Of a stretch of DNA of 64,000 nt, positions 8,422-16,917 are shown piece after piece. This DNA is from Pseudoduganella lurida. GTDB taxonomy: Bacteria > Pseudomonadota > Gammaproteobacteria > Burkholderiales > Burkholderiaceae_D. Numbering within the stretch: position 1 is the first letter of the stretch; every line of letters starts with the position of its first letter. The position numbers were made by a program, and so were the translations under genes. The notes beneath the pieces are model-generated. The model searched no databases. It was not told the origin of the DNA and saw only the letters and a program-made list of their open reading frames with translations. The DNA lies in contig NZ_VLLB01000009.1 of the NCBI RefSeq assembly GCF_007830455.1, forward strand, positions 1-64,000, in the 5' to 3' direction.

Positions 8422-8625
8422 TTACATTGGGACCTTTTTCAGCATTTCCAGGCCGACTTTACCGGCAGCGATTTCACGCAGTGCCAGCACGGTGGGCTTG
8501 TCCTTGGCTTCCACCTTTGGCGTGTGGCCTTGCAGCAGCTGGCGGGCGCGGTAGGTTGCAGCCAGCGTCAGCTGGAAACGGTTCGGCACATTCTGCAGGC
8601 AGTCTTCGATGGTAATACGGGCCAT
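8422..8625 (-). CDS. rpoZ: RNA polymerase omega subunit
   Basis: Small 67-aa subunit that promotes assembly of the beta' subunit into RNA polymerase and contributes to ppGpp sensitivity. The start MARITIEDCL and the central RFQLTLAATYRARQLLQG helix are diagnostic. The ATG at 8625 lies 8 nt after a GGAG; an in-frame GTG three codons upstream is less likely. It lies between gmk and spoT in the same direction, consistent with a gmk-rpoZ-spoT operon. Confidence 0.95.
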   Translation of the reverse strand: MARITIEDCLQNVPNRFQLTLAATYRARQLLQGHTPKVEAKDKPTVLALREIAAGKVGLEMLKKVPM

Positions 8626-8704
8626 GGTGTTCACTCCAAAAGTTCAATACGGGACAGCGGTGGAATTGTTTTGACTGGTACGCCGGCTGGTTTGATTGTC
8701 AGCC

Positions 8705-9346
8705 TTAATCGGCGTGCTCGGCATGGATGCCCAGCTGGGCAAACAGCGACGCATTGCGTGCTGCCTGCTGCGAGAATCGGCACCGGGCCGATCGGACGAT
8801 CGCACTCAGCTCCTGCAAGGCGACCGGAAACTCTTCATTGATAATAACATACTCGAACTCGGGCGCGTGGGCGATTTCGCCGCCCGCGGCCAGCAGCCGG
8901 CGCGTGATCACGTGCGGCTCGTCCTGGCCGCGCTTGTGCAGCCGTTCTTCCAGCGCGGCGATCGAGGGCGGCAGGATGAAGATGCCGGCCGCCTGCGGGA
9001 ACTGCTTCTTCACCTGGCGGGCACCCTGCCAGTCGATTTCCAGCAGGATGTCGGTGCCGGCCCGCATCTGCTCGGCCACGAACAGGCGCGACGTGCCGTA
9101 GTAATTGCCGTGCACCTCGGCCCATTCGAGGAACTCGCCCGTTGCCACGCGCGCCTGGAAATCCTCGGCCGTCGTGAAGAAGTATTCGCGGCCGTGCTCT
9201 TCGCCCGGGCGGGGCGGGCGGGTCGTCGTGGAGATCGACAGGCGGATCGCCGGCTCCTGCGCCAGCAGCGCGTTGACGAGCGTGGACTTGCCCGCGCCCG
9301 ACGGCGCCGCCACCATGAACAGGCTGCCGGAGAAGTGTTGGTTCAT
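8705..9346 (-). CDS. gmk: Guanylate kinase
   Basis: Phosphorylates GMP to GDP with ATP, linking purine salvage to GTP and hence to (p)ppGpp supply. The P-loop is APSGAGKST near residue 18, followed by the GMP-binding region TTTRPPRPGEEHGREYFF and the ILLEIDWQGARQVKK segment. The 213-aa length is normal. The ATG at 9346 gives MNQHFSGSLFMV; the open frame extends further upstream, but those residues have no family similarity. The gene lies ahead of rpoZ and spoT. Confidence 0.95.
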   Translation of the reverse strand: MNQHFSGSLFMVAAPSGAGKSTLVNALLAQEPAIRLSISTTTRPPRPGEEHGREYFFTTAEDFQARVATGEFLEWAEVHGNYYGTSRLFVAEQMRAGTDILLEIDWQGARQVKKQFPQAAGIFILPPSIAALEERLHKRGQDEPHVITRRLLAAGGEIAHAPEFEYVIINEEFPVALQELSAIVRSARCRFSQQAARNASLFAQLGIHAEHAD

Positions 9347-9448
9347 ATGCAATCTCGAATGGGGACCGAAGGCCCAAAGGCGTATTTTACCAAGAGCAAC
9401 CGGGTTTGCGCGAGGGGCGTGCACACTCGCGGTGCACGCCGCTATGGG

Positions 9449-10354
9449 TCATTCCAGGTTCTGCACCTGTTCGCGCATCTGCTCGATCAGGAGCTTCAGC
9501 TCCATCGACGCATCGGCCAGTTCCTTCACGGAAGCCTTGGCGCCCAGCGTGTTCGCTTCGCGGTTCAGTTCCTGCATCATGAAGTCCAGCCGTTTGCCGA
9601 CCTGGCCGCCCTTCTTCATGATGTGGCGTGTTTCCGTCAGGTGGGCGGACAGGCGGCCCAGCTCCTCGGCCACGTCGATGCGGATGCCGTACAGGATCAC
9701 TTCCTGGCGGATGCGTTCCATCGCGTCCTGGCGCGACAGCGCCGCGTTCGAGCCCTGCGAGGCCAGGCCCAGCGCTTCCTGCATGCGCTCTACCGCCTTG
9801 TGCTGGAAGCCCGCCACCACCTGCGGGATCAGCGGCGTGATGCGCTTGACGATCGCTTCCATTGCCTCGATGCGCGAGACCAGCATGGCTTCCAGCGCCG
9901 CGCCTTCGCGCTGGCGGCTCGACACGAACGCGGCCACTGTCTTCGCCATCAGCGCGGCCACGTCCGCCTGCAGCGATTCCTGGCCGATCTGGGCTTCCTC
10001 GACGACGCCCGGCCAGCGCAGCAGCTCGGCCACGGTCATGGCGGCGGCGGACGGGAAGTGCGCGCCGACTTCGGCCTGCAGCCGCGCCAGCTCGCCCAGC
10101 AGCGGCAGGTTCAGCGCCTGGGTGCCGGCGGCGGCAGCCTTCCGGCCGAAACTGAGGCGCACCTCGACCTTGCCGCGCGTGATGGCGGCCATGATGGCGG
10201 CGCGCAGATCCGGTTCGAGCGCGCGCAGGTCGTCGTTGATGCGAAACTGGAGGTCGAGAAAACGGGAATTGACGCTCTTGATTTCAATGGTCAGCGTGCC
10301 GGCCGCGCTTTCGCTGGTGGCAACCGCATACCCCGTCATGCTGGAAATGCTCAA
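9449..10354 (-). CDS. yicC: YicC-family endoribonuclease
   Basis: Member of the YicC/DUF1732 family, in E. coli an endoribonuclease linked to small-RNA turnover. The 301-aa protein begins SSMTGYA, the usual family N-terminus, contains EIKSVNSRFLDLQFRI, and ends with the conserved RLDFMMQELNREANTLGAKA and EQMREQVQNLE. The start is a TTG at 10354-10352: GGGGAG stands 5 nt upstream, while the first in-frame ATG would remove the conserved N-terminal residues. It lies upstream of gmk on the same strand and is divergent from the Ser/Thr kinase gene. Confidence 0.92.
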   Translation of the reverse strand: MSISSMTGYAVATSESAAGTLTIEIKSVNSRFLDLQFRINDDLRALEPDLRAAIMAAITRGKVEVRLSFGRKAAAAGTQALNLPLLGELARLQAEVGAHFPSAAAMTVAELLRWPGVVEEAQIGQESLQADVAALMAKTVAAFVSSRQREGAALEAMLVSRIEAMEAIVKRITPLIPQVVAGFQHKAVERMQEALGLASQGSNAALSRQDAMERIRQEVILYGIRIDVAEELGRLSAHLTETRHIMKKGGQVGKRLDFMMQELNREANTLGAKASVKELADASMELKLLIEQMREQVQNLE

Positions 10355-10456
10355 TGGATCTCCCCGATTTTATCTTTACAATCACTGGTTTTGTCCACAC
10401 AATCCGGTAGTTGGGCCAGGGAAATTAAGGCGACGAACCGATGTCTGCGCAAAAAT

Positions 10457-11464
10457 ATGGCTGCTCAAAATAACGCCCCGCTGCCGGATGGGCTGGAATT
10501 GGCTGGATACCGCATTGTAAAGAAAATTGCGTCCGGCGGGTTCAGTATCGTCTATCTTGCCTATGACGGCGAAGGCAATGCGGTGGCCATCAAGGAGTAT
10601 CTGCCGAGCGCCCTGGCATTGCGCCAGGAAGGCGAACTGGCGCCCGTCGTCAGCAAGGCGAATCTGCCCGTGTTCCGCATCGGCCTGAAGTGCTTTTTCG
10701 AGGAGGGCCGGGCACTGGCGCGCATCGCCCATCCGAATGTGGTGCGGGTGCTCAATTTCTTCCGCGCCAATGACACCGTGTATATGGTGATGGCCTATGA
10801 ATCGGGCCACACTTTGCAGGACCATATCTCGCGGCACCGCGCCAAAGGCGGCCGGATCGGCGAAAGTTTTATCCGGCAGATATTCACCCAGATCCTGCGC
10901 GGATTGCGCGAGGTGCATGCCAACCAGTTGCTGCATCTCGATTTAAAACCCGCCAATATCTATTTGCGCACCGACGGCACGCCGCTGCTGCTCGATTTCG
11001 GCGCGGCGCGCCAGACCATCAATACCGGTGCCCTGACCCTGGCGCCGATGTACACGCCAGGCTTCGCCGCACCGGAACTGACGGTGAAGACCGATCCGCT
11101 GGGACCCTGGACGGACGTGTACGGCATCGGCGCGGCCATGTTCGCCTGCATGGCCGGGGCGCCGCCGCAGCCGGCCGACCAGCGCCGCCAGGCCGACACG
11201 ATGGCGGAGCACTACACGCGCCTGGAGGCGCACTACGCGCCAGCGCTGGTGGGGCTGGTGCGCCATGCGCTGGCCGTCGACCCGCTGGCGCGGCCGCAAA
11301 GCCTGTTCGAGCTGCAGAAGGCCCTGCAGGCACTGCCGCCGATCGTCCCGCCAGCCGTGACGCAGGCGGCGTCGCCCGGCGTGCTGCGCCGGCTGGTGCA
11401 GCGGTTCGGCTTCGGTGCGTCGTCCGCGCCGGCTGGTGAAACCCGCAACACCCGGCAGGGCTAG
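10457..11464 (+). CDS. Eukaryote-like serine/threonine protein kinase
   Basis: Soluble Hanks-type kinase of 335 aa. The glycine loop is IASGGFSIVY, the ATP-anchoring Lys is K46 in VAIKEYLP, the catalytic loop HLDLKPAN has Asp162 and Asn167, and DFGAAR carries the metal-binding Asp180; FAAPE fills the APE position. Catalysis should therefore be intact. No transmembrane helix, PASTA repeat or other sensor domain is present. It is followed after 8 bp by a PP2C phosphatase, so a kinase/phosphatase switch encoded in one operon with rph is likely. Substrates are unknown. The Leu in HLD, where HRD is usual, marks it as a non-RD kinase that may not need activation-loop phosphorylation. Confidence 0.93.
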   Translation: MAAQNNAPLPDGLELAGYRIVKKIASGGFSIVYLAYDGEGNAVAIKEYLPSALALRQEGELAPVVSKANLPVFRIGLKCFFEEGRALARIAHPNVVRVLNFFRANDTVYMVMAYESGHTLQDHISRHRAKGGRIGESFIRQIFTQILRGLREVHANQLLHLDLKPANIYLRTDGTPLLLDFGAARQTINTGALTLAPMYTPGFAAPELTVKTDPLGPWTDVYGIGAAMFACMAGAPPQPADQRRQADTMAEHYTRLEAHYAPALVGLVRHALAVDPLARPQSLFELQKALQALPPIVPPAVTQAASPGVLRRLVQRFGFGASSAPAGETRNTRQG

Positions 11465-11472
11465 GACGCAGC

Positions 11473-12390
11473 ATGCAATTTTCCGTCTACCAGGAAAGCC
11501 ATATCGGCGCGCGCAAGGTCAACCAGGACCGCATGGGCTACAGCTACACGCGCGATGCGCTGCTGCTGGTGCTGGCCGATGGCATGGGCGGCCACCTGCG
11601 CGGCGAAGTGGCGGCCAGCATCGCGCTGCAGACCATCTCGTCGCTGTTCCAGCAGCAGGCCAACCCGTACGTGAAAGGGCCGGAGCGCTTCCTCGAAGAG
11701 GCCTGTCACGCAGCGCACGCGGAGATCCACCGCTACGCCGTGGCGCACGCCATGCCGGAAGCGCCGCGCACCACGATCGTCGCCTGCGTCATCCAGCACA
11801 ACACGGCCACCTGGGCCCATTGCGGCGACTCGCGGTTGTACTGGCTGCGCGGCGGGCGCATCGTGGCGCGCACGCGCGACCACTCGCACGTGGAGCACCT
11901 GATCGAGCGGGGCAAGGTGCCGCCCGAGGCGCGCCTCACCCATCCGGACCGCAACAAGCTGTACAACTGCCTGGGCGCGACGGCCGCGCCGAAGGTGGAA
12001 CTGTCGGGCCGCGCCAGCCTGCAGCCCGGCGACGTGATGCTATTATGCTCGGACGGCCTGTGGGCCACGCTGCCGGAAGCGTCGCTCGTCGCCACGCTGT
12101 GCGGCGGCACGGTTGCCGAGGCGCTGCCGGTCCTGCTGCGCGATGCCTTGCGGCTGGGTGGCGCCACGAGCGACAACGTCACCGGCCTGGCCATCGGCTG
12201 GCAGGGCGGCGACGCGGCCGACGCTGCACCCACTGCCGCCGGCTCCACCGTGATCTGCACCGAAACGCTGGCCGGCGACCTGCACAGCAGCACGATCGCG
12301 CCCGGCGATCCGTTCGACGAAGCGGAAATCGAGAAGGCCATCGCGGAGATCCGCGGCGCCATCGAACGCTCGTCCCAATTACTGAAATGA
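11473..12390 (+). CDS. PP2C-type (PPM) serine/threonine phosphatase
   Basis: Metal-dependent phosphatase of 305 aa expected to oppose the kinase encoded just upstream. PPM motifs are in order: NQDRMGY (Asp19), LADGMGGH (Asp36), CGDSRLYWLR, LLCSDGLWATL and SDNVTGLAI, which together supply the bimetal-binding aspartates. There is no membrane segment. The last 60 residues lie beyond the PPM fold and have no recognised domain. Its TGA overlaps the ATGA of a possible upstream start for rph (12387), which suggests co-transcription with RNase PH. Confidence 0.93.
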   Translation: MQFSVYQESHIGARKVNQDRMGYSYTRDALLLVLADGMGGHLRGEVAASIALQTISSLFQQQANPYVKGPERFLEEACHAAHAEIHRYAVAHAMPEAPRTTIVACVIQHNTATWAHCGDSRLYWLRGGRIVARTRDHSHVEHLIERGKVPPEARLTHPDRNKLYNCLGATAAPKVELSGRASLQPGDVMLLCSDGLWATLPEASLVATLCGGTVAEALPVLLRDALRLGGATSDNVTGLAIGWQGGDAADAAPTAAGSTVICTETLAGDLHSSTIAPGDPFDEAEIEKAIAEIRGAIERSSQLLK

Positions 12391-12410
12391 ACCCCATCGA
12401 GAAAGCTGCA

Positions 12411-13157
12411 ATGACCAATCCCTCCGCCATCCTCGCGCGCCCCAGCGGCCGCGCCGTCGACCAGCTGCGCACCGTGCGCCTGACCCGCGACTACACCAAG
12501 CATGCCGAAGGTTCCGTGCTGATCGAATGCGGCGACACGAAGGTGATCTGCACCGCCAGCATCGAAGAGAAAGTCCCGGGCTTCCTGAAGGGCAAGGGGC
12601 AGGGCTGGCTGACGGCCGAATACGGCATGCTGCCCCGCTCGACGCACACGCGCATGGACCGCGAGGCCGCCCGGGGCAAGCAGAGCGGCCGCACGCAGGA
12701 AATCCAGCGCCTGATCGGCCGCTCGCTGCGCGCCGCCTTCGACCTGCAGGCGTTCGGCGAACGCACGCTGCACCTGGACTGCGACGTGATCCAGGCCGAT
12801 GGCGGCACGCGCACCGCGTCGATCACGGGCGCCATGGTCGCGGCCTACGATGCCTTCGCCAAGCTGGTGGCCAAGGGCGCGATCCCCGCCGTGCCGGTGC
12901 AGCACTTCGTGGCCGCGATCTCGGTCGGCGTGTTCGAGGGCACGCCGGTGCTGGACCTGGACTACGCGGAAGACTCGAACTGCGACACGGACATGAACGT
13001 GATCATGACGGAGGCGGGCGCCTTCGTCGAAGTGCAGGGCACGGCCGAAGGCGCCGCATTCGACCGCGCCACGATGAACCGCCTGCTGGACCTGGCCGAG
13101 GCGGGCATCGCCGACCTGGTCAGGCTGCAGAAGCAGACCCTCGGCCTCGCGCAGTAA
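12411..13157 (+). CDS. rph: Ribonuclease PH
   Basis: Phosphorolytic 3'-to-5' exoribonuclease that trims tRNA 3' ends. Conserved blocks include LIECGDTKVICTASIEEKVP, GWLTAEYGMLPRSTHTR, the basic QSGRTQEIQRLIGRSLR and LDCDVIQADGGTRTASITGA. At 248 aa it is slightly longer than the E. coli enzyme because of an N-terminal extension. The ATG at 12411 has GAGAAAG before it. An alternative ATG at 12387 overlaps the phosphatase stop and would allow translational coupling, but it has no Shine-Dalgarno sequence. It continues the operon from the kinase and phosphatase. Confidence 0.94.
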   Translation: MTNPSAILARPSGRAVDQLRTVRLTRDYTKHAEGSVLIECGDTKVICTASIEEKVPGFLKGKGQGWLTAEYGMLPRSTHTRMDREAARGKQSGRTQEIQRLIGRSLRAAFDLQAFGERTLHLDCDVIQADGGTRTASITGAMVAAYDAFAKLVAKGAIPAVPVQHFVAAISVGVFEGTPVLDLDYAEDSNCDTDMNVIMTEAGAFVEVQGTAEGAAFDRATMNRLLDLAEAGIADLVRLQKQTLGLAQ

Positions 13158-13161
13158 AATA

Positions 13162-13238
13162 GTTTCCCGGAAAATGGGGACAGACCCCATTTTCCAAGAA
13201 ATGTTTCCAAATAAATGGGGTCTGTCCCCATTTTTCAG
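13162..13238. repeat. Inverted REP pair (REPIN-like) between rph and rdgB
   Basis: Two REPs in opposite orientation: core GGGGACAGACCCC at 13176-13188 and core GGGGTCTGTCCCC at 13217-13229, each with A/T shoulders, centres 41 bp apart. The cores are identical to the two that flank the RAYT gene at 5.3-6.1 kb. The pair fills almost all of the 89-bp gap between rph and rdgB. An inverted, closely spaced pair is the mobile unit described for RAYT systems. Confidence 0.88.
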
Positions 13239-13246
13239 CAGACTCA

Positions 13247-13852
13247 ATGACCCAGAAACTGATCCTTGCCTCGAACAACGCGGGCAAACTGCAGGAATTC
13301 AACGCGCTGCTGGCCACTGTCGGCTTCGACGTGCATGCCCAGGGCGAGTTCGGCGTGCCGGAGGCCGACGAGCCGTTCCACACTTTCGTCGAGAACGCGC
13401 TGGCCAAGGCCCGTCATGCGGCGCGGCTGACCGGCCTGCCGGCGCTGGCGGACGATTCCGGCGTGTGCGTCAACGCGCTCGGCGGCGCGCCGGGCGTCTA
13501 CTCGGCCCGCTATGCGAGCATGGCCGGCGGCGAACCGAAATCCGATGCGCGCAACAGCGCAAAGCTGATCGCCGACCTGGCGCAGCACGAAGACAAGTCC
13601 GCGTATTACTACTGCGTGCTGGTGTTCGTGCGCCATGCGGACGATCCGCAGCCCGTCATCGCCGATGGTTCCTGGCACGGCGTGATCCAGGCCGAGGCGC
13701 GCGGCGCCGGCGGCTTCGGCTACGATCCGCATTTCTACATTCCCGCGCTGGGCCGCACCACCGCCGAGCTGGCGGCGGACGAGAAGAACCGCCTGTCGCA
13801 CCGCGGCCAGGCGCTGCGCGCGCTGGTCGACAAGCTGCGGGTGCAAGGCTGA
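13247..13852 (+). CDS. rdgB: XTP/dITP diphosphatase (non-canonical purine NTP pyrophosphatase)
   Basis: House-cleaning enzyme that hydrolyses XTP and dITP to monophosphates so that they are not incorporated into nucleic acids. The N-terminal SNNAGKLQEF substrate motif, PALADDSGVCVNALGGAPGVYSAR cut at ADDSG, the GGFGYDPHF block and SHRGQALRAL are all family signatures. The 201-aa length is normal. It is separated from rph by an inverted REP pair and directly followed by hemW, whose ATG begins 1 bp after its stop. Confidence 0.95.
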   Translation: MTQKLILASNNAGKLQEFNALLATVGFDVHAQGEFGVPEADEPFHTFVENALAKARHAARLTGLPALADDSGVCVNALGGAPGVYSARYASMAGGEPKSDARNSAKLIADLAQHEDKSAYYYCVLVFVRHADDPQPVIADGSWHGVIQAEARGAGGFGYDPHFYIPALGRTTAELAADEKNRLSHRGQALRALVDKLRVQG

Positions 13853-13853
13853 C

Positions 13854-15110
13854 ATGATTCCCATCAAACCGGTCGGGGCAAGGGGAAGCGGCAACCTCGG
13901 CCCGGCCCGCACCATCGACACCGCCGCCGGCGTGGCCGCGCAATACCTGCAGCCGGGCGCGCTGAACCTGACGGCACTGCCGCCGCTGGCGCTGTACGTG
14001 CATTGGCCATGGTGCGTGCGCAAGTGCCCGTACTGCGACTTCAATTCGCACGAAGCGCAGGGCGAACTGCCGGAAAAACAGTACCTGGACGCGCTGCGCG
14101 CCGACCTGGAAATGGCACTGCCGCTGATCTGGGGCCGCCGCATCCACACGGTGTTCATCGGCGGCGGCACGCCCAGCCTGATGTCCGCCGCGGGGCTGGA
14201 CCGGCTGATGGCCGACCTGCGCGCGCTGCTGCCGCTGGACGGCGCGGCCGAGATCACGATGGAGGCCAATCCCGGCACCTTCGAGGCGGAAAAATTCCGC
14301 AGCTACCGGGCCAGCGGCATCAACCGGCTGTCGATCGGCATCCAGAGCTTCAATTCGCAGCATCTGAAGGCGCTGGGCCGCATCCACGACGATGGCGAAG
14401 CGCGCCGCGCCGTCGAGATCGCGCACGCGAACTTCGACAATTTCAACCTGGACCTGATGTACGCGCTGCCGTCGCAGACGCTGGACGAAGCGCGCCAGGA
14501 CCTGCGGACGGCGCTGTCGTACCAGCCGCCGCACCTGTCGCTGTACCATCTGACGATGGAACCGAACACGGTGTTCGCCAAGTATCCGCCGGCCCTGCCG
14601 GACGACGACGAAAGCGCGGACATGCAGGACCTGGTGGCGGACATGACGGCCGCCGCGGGCTACGGCCACTACGAGGTATCGGCCTATGCGCGGCCCGGCC
14701 ACCGGGGGCGCCACAACCTGAACTACTGGCAGTTCGGCGACTACCTCGGCATCGGCGCCGGCGCCCATTCGAAGCTGTCATTCCCGCACCGGGTGCTGCG
14801 GCAGGCCCGCTACAAGCAGCCGAAGTCGTACATGGAAGGGGTGGCGCGCGGCACGCCGGTGCAGGAAGAGACGGAGATCGGGCGCGACGAGATGGGCTTC
14901 GAGTTCATGCTCAACGCCTTGCGGCTGCAGGACGGCTTCGCGCCGAACCTGTTCGCCGAACGTACCGGCCTGGCGCTCAACACGATCGAGAAGGAACTGA
15001 ACGTCGCGGAAGAAAAGGGACTGATCTTCCGCGACCACACGGTGATCAGGCCGACCGAACTCGGTCACCGCTTCCTGAACGACCTGCAGCAGATTTTCCT
15101 GCGCGGCTAG
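13854..15110 (+). CDS. hemW: Radical SAM heme chaperone HemW
   Basis: Heme-binding radical SAM protein thought to deliver heme to respiratory enzymes; often misannotated as coproporphyrinogen III oxidase. The 4Fe-4S motif CxxxCxxC is Cys54, Cys58 and Cys61 within CVRKCPYCDF, followed by VFIGGGTPSLM, ANPGTFE and RLSIGIQSF. A C-terminal HemW domain includes YEVSAYARPGHRGRHNLNYW. The annotated start adds about 40 residues before the usual N-terminus; no better start codon with a Shine-Dalgarno sequence was seen. Its last 65 bp overlap the 3' end of the convergent chemoreceptor gene. Confidence 0.93.
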   Translation: MIPIKPVGARGSGNLGPARTIDTAAGVAAQYLQPGALNLTALPPLALYVHWPWCVRKCPYCDFNSHEAQGELPEKQYLDALRADLEMALPLIWGRRIHTVFIGGGTPSLMSAAGLDRLMADLRALLPLDGAAEITMEANPGTFEAEKFRSYRASGINRLSIGIQSFNSQHLKALGRIHDDGEARRAVEIAHANFDNFNLDLMYALPSQTLDEARQDLRTALSYQPPHLSLYHLTMEPNTVFAKYPPALPDDDESADMQDLVADMTAAAGYGHYEVSAYARPGHRGRHNLNYWQFGDYLGIGAGAHSKLSFPHRVLRQARYKQPKSYMEGVARGTPVQEETEIGRDEMGFEFMLNALRLQDGFAPNLFAERTGLALNTIEKELNVAEEKGLIFRDHTVIRPTELGHRFLNDLQQIFLRG

Positions 15111-16707
15111 GCAGGGCCAGCACGTTGCCGTGACGGGCTGCCGGCGCGGCGCTGCCCGTCTCCAGCTTGAAGGCGGACGCCGCCAGGGCCAGCCCGGCCA
15201 CCTGTTCGCGCAGGGCGGTGGCGGCCTGCGCCGCATCGTCCACCAGCGCCGCGTTCTGCTGCGTCACCTGGTCGATCTGCACGATCGCCTCGTTCACCTG
15301 GTCGATGCCGGCCGTCTGCTCGCGGCCCGCGCTGGTGATCTCGGCGATGATGTCCGTCACGCGGTGCACGCTGCTCACCACGTCGGCCATCGTCTCGCCG
15401 GCCTTGCGCACCAGCTGCGTGCCCTGGTCCACCTGGTCCACCGAATTGCCGATTAGCTCCTTGATCTCGCGCGCCGCACCGGCCGAGCGCTGCGCCAGGT
15501 TGCGCACCTCGGAGGCGACGACGGCGAAGCCGCGGCCCTGTTCGCCGGCCCGCGCCGCTTCCACGGCCGCATTCAGCGCCAGGATATTGGTCTGGAAGGC
15601 GATGCCGTCGATGGTGGCGATGATGTCGACGATCTTGCGCGACGACGCATCGATCGAGCCCATCGTGGTGACGACCTGGCCGACGATGTCGCCGCCGCGG
15701 GCCGCCACTTCGGACGCCGCCTGTGCCAGCTGGTTGGCCTGCTGCGCGTTGTCGGCATTCTGGCGCACGGTGGACGTGAGTTCTTCCATCGTCGACGCGG
15801 TTTCCTCCAGCGAGCCGGCCTGCTGCTCGGTGCGGGCCGACAGGTCCAGGTTGCCGGCGGCGATGCGCTCGGCATCCTGCTCGATCGCCGCGGTACCGGT
15901 CTGCACCTGGCTGACCATCGTGCGCAGCGAGTCGTTCATGCCCTTCAGGGAGCGCATCAGGTCGCCGATCTCGTCGCTGGTCGTGTCCTTGTCGAAGTGG
16001 TGCGTCAGGTCGCCCGCGGCCACGGTATTGGCCACGCCCAGCGCGTCGTGCAGCGGCTTGGTGATGCTGCGCGAGATGGCCCAGGCCAGCAGGCCGCCGG
16101 TGGCCACCAGCAGTGCGGACAGCAGCAGCATCAGGCCGTTGGCGCGGCTGTTCGCATCGGCGATGGCATGGGCGCTGGCGTCGATCTCGCTGCGCTGCAG
16201 TTGCAGCAGGTCGTTCATCTTGGCCTGGTAGGCGGCGGCGGCCGGCGCGAACACCTCGCGGTACAGGCGTTCGCCGCCTTCCGCGTCGCCCGCCTTCTTG
16301 GCGTTCATGACCTTTTCCTTGCCGGCCTGGTAGACCGCGCGCAGCGACTTGGTCTGGTCCAGCATGGCCCGTTCGGCATCCGTGTCGACCAGCCCTTCGA
16401 ACTGCTTGACGGAGGCGGTGGCGCGCTTGGAGCTGTCGGCGATCACGTCGGCAAACACGGTGGAGAGCTGGGTGTCCGAGCTGCGCGCGATCAGCTGGGT
16501 GCGCGCGATGGCCGAATAGGTCATCACGTTCCAGTCCGAGACCAGGCGTTCCTTCGCCAGCGGCCGGTCCATCATGCGGCGGGTCGCCTCGGCCGCCTCG
16601 CGGGCATGCCACAGGGCCGCTGCCGTGCCGGCCACGCCGAGCAGCAGCACGACGGCAAAGCCGGCGGCCAGGCGGGTGGTGATGCGCAAGCTGGATAAAA
16701 ACTTCAT
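15046..16707 (-). CDS. Methyl-accepting chemotaxis protein (4HB-type sensor)
   Basis: Membrane chemoreceptor of 553 aa. A first transmembrane helix (about residues 12-33) leads to a periplasmic four-helix-bundle region; the second helix (LMLLLSALLVATGGLLAWAI) is followed by a HAMP domain and the cytoplasmic signalling domain with hairpin tip DGIAFQTNILALNAAVEAAR. The ATG at 16707 follows GGAGA. The C-terminus (GDRVRSA) lacks an aromatic CheR/CheB-docking pentapeptide, unlike the receptors at 39957 and 41657. It is an orphan receptor, far from the che operon. Its stop codon lies inside the hemW coding sequence (65 bp convergent overlap). The ligand is unknown. Confidence 0.92.
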   Translation of the reverse strand: MKFLSSLRITTRLAAGFAVVLLLGVAGTAAALWHAREAAEATRRMMDRPLAKERLVSDWNVMTYSAIARTQLIARSSDTQLSTVFADVIADSSKRATASVKQFEGLVDTDAERAMLDQTKSLRAVYQAGKEKVMNAKKAGDAEGGERLYREVFAPAAAAYQAKMNDLLQLQRSEIDASAHAIADANSRANGLMLLLSALLVATGGLLAWAISRSITKPLHDALGVANTVAAGDLTHHFDKDTTSDEIGDLMRSLKGMNDSLRTMVSQVQTGTAAIEQDAERIAAGNLDLSARTEQQAGSLEETASTMEELTSTVRQNADNAQQANQLAQAASEVAARGGDIVGQVVTTMGSIDASSRKIVDIIATIDGIAFQTNILALNAAVEAARAGEQGRGFAVVASEVRNLAQRSAGAAREIKELIGNSVDQVDQGTQLVRKAGETMADVVSSVHRVTDIIAEITSAGREQTAGIDQVNEAIVQIDQVTQQNAALVDDAAQAATALREQVAGLALAASAFKLETGSAAPAARHGNVLALPSRAGKSAAGRSGSGDRVRSA

Positions 16708-16917
16708 CGTGTTCTCCGTAATGTAGTCACCGCGACGCACACTTGACGGCATCCCGGCGGTAGTGAATTTGCGCAATCAGTATGCGGCGAGGCATGCAAA
16801 ACGACGGAGAACTTTTTGGATGATAGTGATTATTGGTCAAAAATACGGGCGAACGGTTGCGTATTGGCAACGAAATCTTGGCTTGGTTGTATCAGCTTAT
16901 CGTTCCCGCCACACCCG

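Noticed and set aside
12387..12410. Upstream start for rph overlapping the phosphatase stop
   Set aside because: It has no Shine-Dalgarno sequence and adds residues outside the family; it is kept only as an alternative in the rph entry.
13854..15110. Coproporphyrinogen III oxidase HemN
   Set aside because: The cysteine motif context and the domain layout fit HemW, the heme chaperone often mislabelled as HemN.
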